Positions 30,701 to 34,543 of a DNA stretch of 34,543 bases are shown here, piece by piece. The stretch is from Hypsibius dujardini (lineage: Eukaryota > Tardigrada > Eutardigrada > Parachela > Hypsibiidae), in NCBI GenBank assembly GCA_001579985.1, contig LRSR01000695.1, forward strand, positions 1 through 34,543, in the 5' to 3' direction. A program made the translations under genes and the position numbers. The notes beneath the pieces are model-generated. The model did not search any database, was not told the DNA's origin, and worked only from the letters and a program-made list of their open reading frames with translations. Position 1 is the first letter of the stretch. Each line of letters begins with the position of its first letter.

Positions 30701-32962
30701 CACAGTTAAATTAGTTGCGGCTTATTAAATGCGCTTCTACTTCGTTTCAGATTATGCGTTAATATCATCGAAATCATATTATTATTTAGATTGAAAGCCG
30801 AAATTACAGATGTGGCTTTAGGTCGTGGGATACTTGAAAAGCGGATACTTTAATTTCTAAGTAAATTAAAAAAAAAAATTTAGTATTTTATTTGAATTAA
30901 AACGCGTAATAATTAATTCAGCAACACACGCACCGAAGGGTCGGAAAAGTTCAGCCGGACATTGCCTTGCTGGTAGACCACCATATTGGGAAGGGCCTCC
31001 GGGATGGTGCAGGCACCTCCTCCAGTGGTCGCGCTGATCTTTGCCTTAATGTCTGAACTGTCCGGTCTGAGGGTTGTCTCACTCATCGACGGCGATTCCG
31101 AAGGATCCGCGGCCACGCATTCCGGTGTTTCCGGCTGGAACCGGCCGAGCTCACACCGCACGATGGCTTGCGGGAGTTTCCGATAACCGTCCGCGCAGTG
31201 GAACCCGATGATGGCATTGTGGCTGACCTGCAGACCAGCGCGGTAGCCGCCGGTGTAGCTGCCGTGAGGGATCTCGATGAGGTGACAGGATGCGGGCACG
31301 CATTCAGGGATCGTCGGGGGAATAAGCTGACCGGTGGAGCACAAAAGTCGATCGGGCCCGCTCACTTGGTAACCGGCGATGCAGGAGAAGTGAATAGACG
31401 CACTGCGCGGAAATGGCAAAAATTGATAGAAGTTAAGAACAAGAAGGGAGAGTGTCGCCGTCGTTGCGTCACACAATGGTGCCAGCTTGCGCAGTGTCTT
31501 CCGGTCCTTGCTGCATTAGCTACTTGCCCAGGCCTGTTTTATATATGACCATGTCTGTGTCTGGCTGCCTATGATGGTTTGCTGTCTGAATATTCAAATT
31601 AGTCAGACCGGTGATAAGATATTTGGTACCGCGGTGACGTAGCCCAAAGTCTGATTGTATGTCTGCCTGTCACCCAGCATATCTCTGTCTGAATGTCTGA
31701 ATGTCTCTCAGTACGTCTACTCGCTGCCTGTTCGTTTCTGTTCTTTCTATTCGTGTCTGCCTCTGATCATTTCTATACCTTATGTTACTTTGTCTGTGTC
31801 TGGCTGTCTGTTGTCTGTTGTTGTTCTGCTGTCTGCCTCCTTTACGACTCTGCAAGGTGATGCGATATGTCTGGTATCGATAACATAGTCCAATGCCTGC
31901 ATGTATTTCGTGGTGCCCTCATGTCTGACTGTTTTGGTATTTGCCTACAAGTCTGGGTGTCTCTCTGTTTTTTTTCCAGTGCCTATTCTTTGATTCTGTA
32001 TATCCAATTCGCTGAAGGTCCGTGTCTGCGTTTCGTGTCTGTATATAGCTAGACCTTATATATTCGACTGAGTATGTGTCTACACATGTCTGTGAGGTTG
32101 CTAGTCTGCCTGTCTGCAAGTCTTCCAGTTGATAGATGCAATGTCTGCGTGTTCTTGCTGCCGGACTTTCCTTAAATAGTTCAACTGACCCGTTCTCCAG
32201 TTCCGTCCATGGAGCAATTGTCTGGTTCAGGTTCAACTTGAATCCTCCGTTCATAGCCTCCGGTACTCGACAAGTAACTAAAATACCGACCTGTATGTCA
32301 GGCAAAGGCTCCTGCACCTCATAAAGACTTCCCAAAACTCACGTGGAACACACTCCGGTTTTCGGGGCTTCCAAGCTCCATGCCGGCACGTCGCAGTTCC
32401 GTCCGGAACATTTGCGATAAACCCGGCGCGGCACTTGAAGGTGGCGATGTAATGGGACGCATCCTCCGTGTCACGGAGCACATTACTTTGCTCAAAGTGC
32501 TCGGACTTTAGGCCGTTACAGGGTGCTGAAACAAAAGTGCGGCCTTTCGGTTGAGTGCCTTTGAAGAGAGAGAAAATAATGACGCGCTGTTAGAACCCAC
32601 CACCGGAAATTAATTACCCCACAGGCAATACCTTCAAGCAGCGCTGCAGCACGGCGCACCCGGGGACCAAACAGGGACTGCGGCGGATGCAAACCTATGG
32701 TTAGAAGGAGATCCATGCATACCGGAATTATAGGTTAGTCGATGTTAGTGAAGGATAGACATCCAAATAAAAAAAACAAAGCTGGAAAAGCAAGGATATC
32801 AAACGAAAAAATGCCTATACGTCAGTCTCTTCGCTTGTCTGTCTGTCTGTGTGTTTGTCTGTCTGTATGTTTGTCTCTGTATTTGTCTGTCTGCTTCTCT
32901 GCTTCTCTGTTTGTCTGTTTGTCTCTCTGTCTCTCTGTTTATCTGCCTGCCTGCCTGCCTGC

Positions 32963-32994
<32 letters not shown>

Positions 32995-34096
32995 TTGTCT
33001 GTCTATTTGTCTGTCTGTCTGTTTGTCTGTCTGTTCATCTGAGTATTTTATGTGAGTATTTGTCTGCATAACCATCTGCCCTCTTGTTTTCTTATCTGAA
33101 TGTCCGTCTGTCTGGATTTATACCTGACTGCCGTGCATTTGTCTGTTTGAATGTCTGCCTAGATGGGTATATCACCCAGCCTTCTGATTGACATACACTT
33201 GTACACCAAACTATTTTTGGCCTTCCATTTAGAACCTGTAGGCAGGGAAAGCACGAGCGCTCAGATACCCAAAAACACAGTGCGATTTGCTTTACCTGGA
33301 TGGCATTTGGGCTTTTCCAGAGGACTCCAGTTCCCATCGATGCATGTAGCACCGACCGGACCGCCGTGCAGAAAGTACCCCTTCTGACATTCGTAACGAA
33401 TCTGGCGGTCTTGAACGACAGTCTTAATGTAGTCGTAGTACTCATACGATCCCATCGCACCGACTAAGTAGATGGTACCGTTGGTCAATTTCCCCGGCCA
33501 GGGACAGAAAACTGTAAATAAAAACTCCGTGCCCCAATTCATACAGTAAAGCGCAATGCGACATCTAAAGTACACTCACTGTCTTGGCAAGTGGGAGCCT
33601 GGCCGGTCCAATTTCCGTATTCACAGGTTGCCGTTTCGTCACCCTGAATGCGATATCCTTTGCCGCAGACAAAACGAGCCTTCATCCCGTGATCAGTCTT
33701 CGGTGCAATCACCAGACCTTTCCGCGGACTGGGCGGTGGAACCTTGCAGCTAGCCGGATGACAGCTGGGGATGTACAGGAAACTGCCGTTATGGCACATC
33801 GGTGCAATCAGGCTGTAGGAAAGTTCGTATTTCGGGATACAGGTGACGTTTAGTAGATCTCCGTGACTGACAATACGGTCCCCACCGGAACCGCTGACGG
33901 AGCCGTGTTCCACATAAGGCAGCGTGCATGAAGCTGCAAATCATGAAAGGAAATTCCTGTTTAATTTCAATACGCTAAAGCAGTTTGGTCCCTTGTCTAA
34001 ATGTTTACGGGCCTGACTATCGACCTGTCTGCCTGTCTGTTTGTCTGTTTGTCTGTTTGTTTGCTTGTCTGTCTGCCTGTCTGCCTGTCTGCCTGT

Positions 34097-34147
<51 letters not shown>

Positions 34148-34543
34148 CCCGTCCGTCCGCGTGTCTGTCTGTGTGTCTGTTTGTCTGTCTTTAATCTGGA
34201 CACCAGCCTTAATATGTTGTTCAGCCAATATTGTGTGTTTTTAGCTCTGCCTGCCAAGCTGGATGTTTAGTTCGATATCGTTGCATTGGTCCAGCTCTAT
34301 TTCCGATAGTTTGTCCGCCTCACTAACGTCGAATGACCCAGTCAATTAAATTATTGCAACGCGAATGGCTCTTGAAATTGAACATGATCATGACGTAAGG
34401 CAAACGAAGCCAGTTACGCTGATGTCTCTCAGTGAAAAAAGATACCGGGGGATCGATCGTTCCCGACCGGCGGTACACCGGAAGGATACACAAGTCGTGC
34501 TTTTCGACAAAAGCGACTCCCACATCGACGTCCTACTTACCGA
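27704..34543 (-). CDS. Hikaru genki-like secreted protein, Ig plus at least 11 sushi domains (5' truncated by window)
   Basis: Exons 5' to 3': 34541-34543 (edge), 33580-33933, 33296-33511, 32343-32525, 32190-32277, 30934-31402, 30227-30566, 28699-29208 and 27704-28074. All junctions keep frame; about 842 residues are visible. Seven sushi (CCP) modules come first, each with paired cysteines and a Gly-Trp core, then a linker rich in Ser/Thr, one Ig domain ([14 protein letters not shown] ... [13 protein letters not shown], split by an intron) and four more CCP modules ending in [10 protein letters not shown]. The [11 protein letters not shown] and ELLVYPS motifs recall Drosophila Hikaru genki and Hasp, secreted matrix proteins of cholinergic synaptic clefts. 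No transmembrane segment occurs at the C-terminus, so secretion is likely; the signal peptide is outside the window. CCP modules outnumber those I remember for Hig, so Hasp is an alternative. Confidence 0.85.
28174..28317. repeat. 48-bp minisatellite, three copies (six 24-bp half-units), in a sushi-gene intron
   Basis: Copies begin at 28174, 28222 and 28270, and each is two diverged 24-bp halves (GTCATGTCTGACC..., GTCTTGTCTGACC...). The period is a multiple of three, so the minus strand reads as an open [15 protein letters not shown]-type repeat. It lies just upstream of the last exon but is not joined to it in frame. Confidence 0.9.
29585..29899. mobile_element. 315-bp fold-back element in a sushi-gene intron
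   Basis: Arms 29585-29661 and 29811-29899 are inverted and clearly similar, sharing TGATCATTTTGAAAC and TCTGGGGGTCTGATTTCCA. No open frame or target duplication was recognised. It directly precedes the 13-bp minisatellite. Confidence 0.75.
29923..30058. repeat. 13-bp minisatellite AAAATTGTTCCCC, about ten copies
   Basis: Nearly perfect tandem copies with single changes (TTTCCC in one, AATATT in the last). Three units make 39 nt, so both strands are open as 13-residue repeats; I do not regard these as coding. It lies in the intron 29209-30226. Confidence 0.95.
32836..33060. repeat. (CTGT)n-rich imperfect microsatellite in a sushi-gene intron
   Basis: About 225 bp of CTGT, TTGT, CTCT and CTGC tetramers between exons 32343-32525 and 33296-33511. 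Confidence 0.9.
34025..34190. repeat. Complex (CTGT)n(CTGC)n microsatellite in a sushi-gene intron
   Basis: CTGT/TTGT and alternating CTGC-CTGT units lead into roughly 12-14 uninterrupted CTGC units, then CCGT and CTGT units. It lies in the 33934-34540 intron. The layout TCTG-then-CCTG resembles that of the human CNBP intron 1 repeat. Confidence 0.93.

Overview
The window is animal nuclear DNA. It has intron-dense protein genes with GT-AG introns of mostly 60-400 bp, a eukaryotic tRNA-Asp, intron-encoded snoRNAs and many (CTGT/CTGC)n microsatellites. The Ig-plus-sushi gene at the right end resembles arthropod Hikaru genki, which together with the compact layout hints at an ecdysozoan. I cannot name the species.

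Layout, left to right. 613-9912 (minus): a complete clathrin heavy chain gene; 22 coding exons sum to 5,097 nt, giving 1,698 residues. 10877-12806 (plus): a divergent three-exon gene for a disordered basic protein that I do not recognise, behind a promoter with CCAAT boxes and AACGG motifs. 13453-14785: two terminal-inverted-repeat elements flanked by TA. About 14078-19524 (minus): one long transcription unit that starts in a pyrimidine tract, encodes the small protein PTRHD1, and continues past the stop codon through about 16 more introns. 20222-24281 (plus): complete COG2, eight coding exons, 691 residues. 24352-26249 (minus): a two-exon hedgehog acyltransferase-like MBOAT gene, convergent with COG2. 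26652-26722 (minus): tRNA-Asp(GTC). 27704-34543 (minus): the 3' part of a Hikaru genki-like secreted protein with at least 11 sushi domains and one Ig domain; it runs off the right edge.

The main discovery is the PTRHD1 unit. Its short exons (27-75 nt) after the stop codon look non-coding. Its introns carry box C/D snoRNAs (I count ten with good box geometry) and two H/ACA snoRNAs. Several guides match ribosomal RNA that I know: the SSU 5' end (SNORD27 type), the SSU AGGAUUGACAG segment (SNORD33 type), the LSU GUGAACUAUGC segment (SNORD51 type) and the LSU P-loop CUGGGGCGGUA. So PTRHD1 appears to be the coding head of a UHG-like multi-snoRNA host transcript. Two adjacent C/D genes, and also the two H/ACA genes, are diverged paralogues.

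The other genes serve general cell biology (clathrin coats, the Golgi COG tether, hedgehog palmitoylation, synaptic matrix) and do not form a pathway together. All rRNA targets were judged from memory of conserved rRNA sequence, not by a search.
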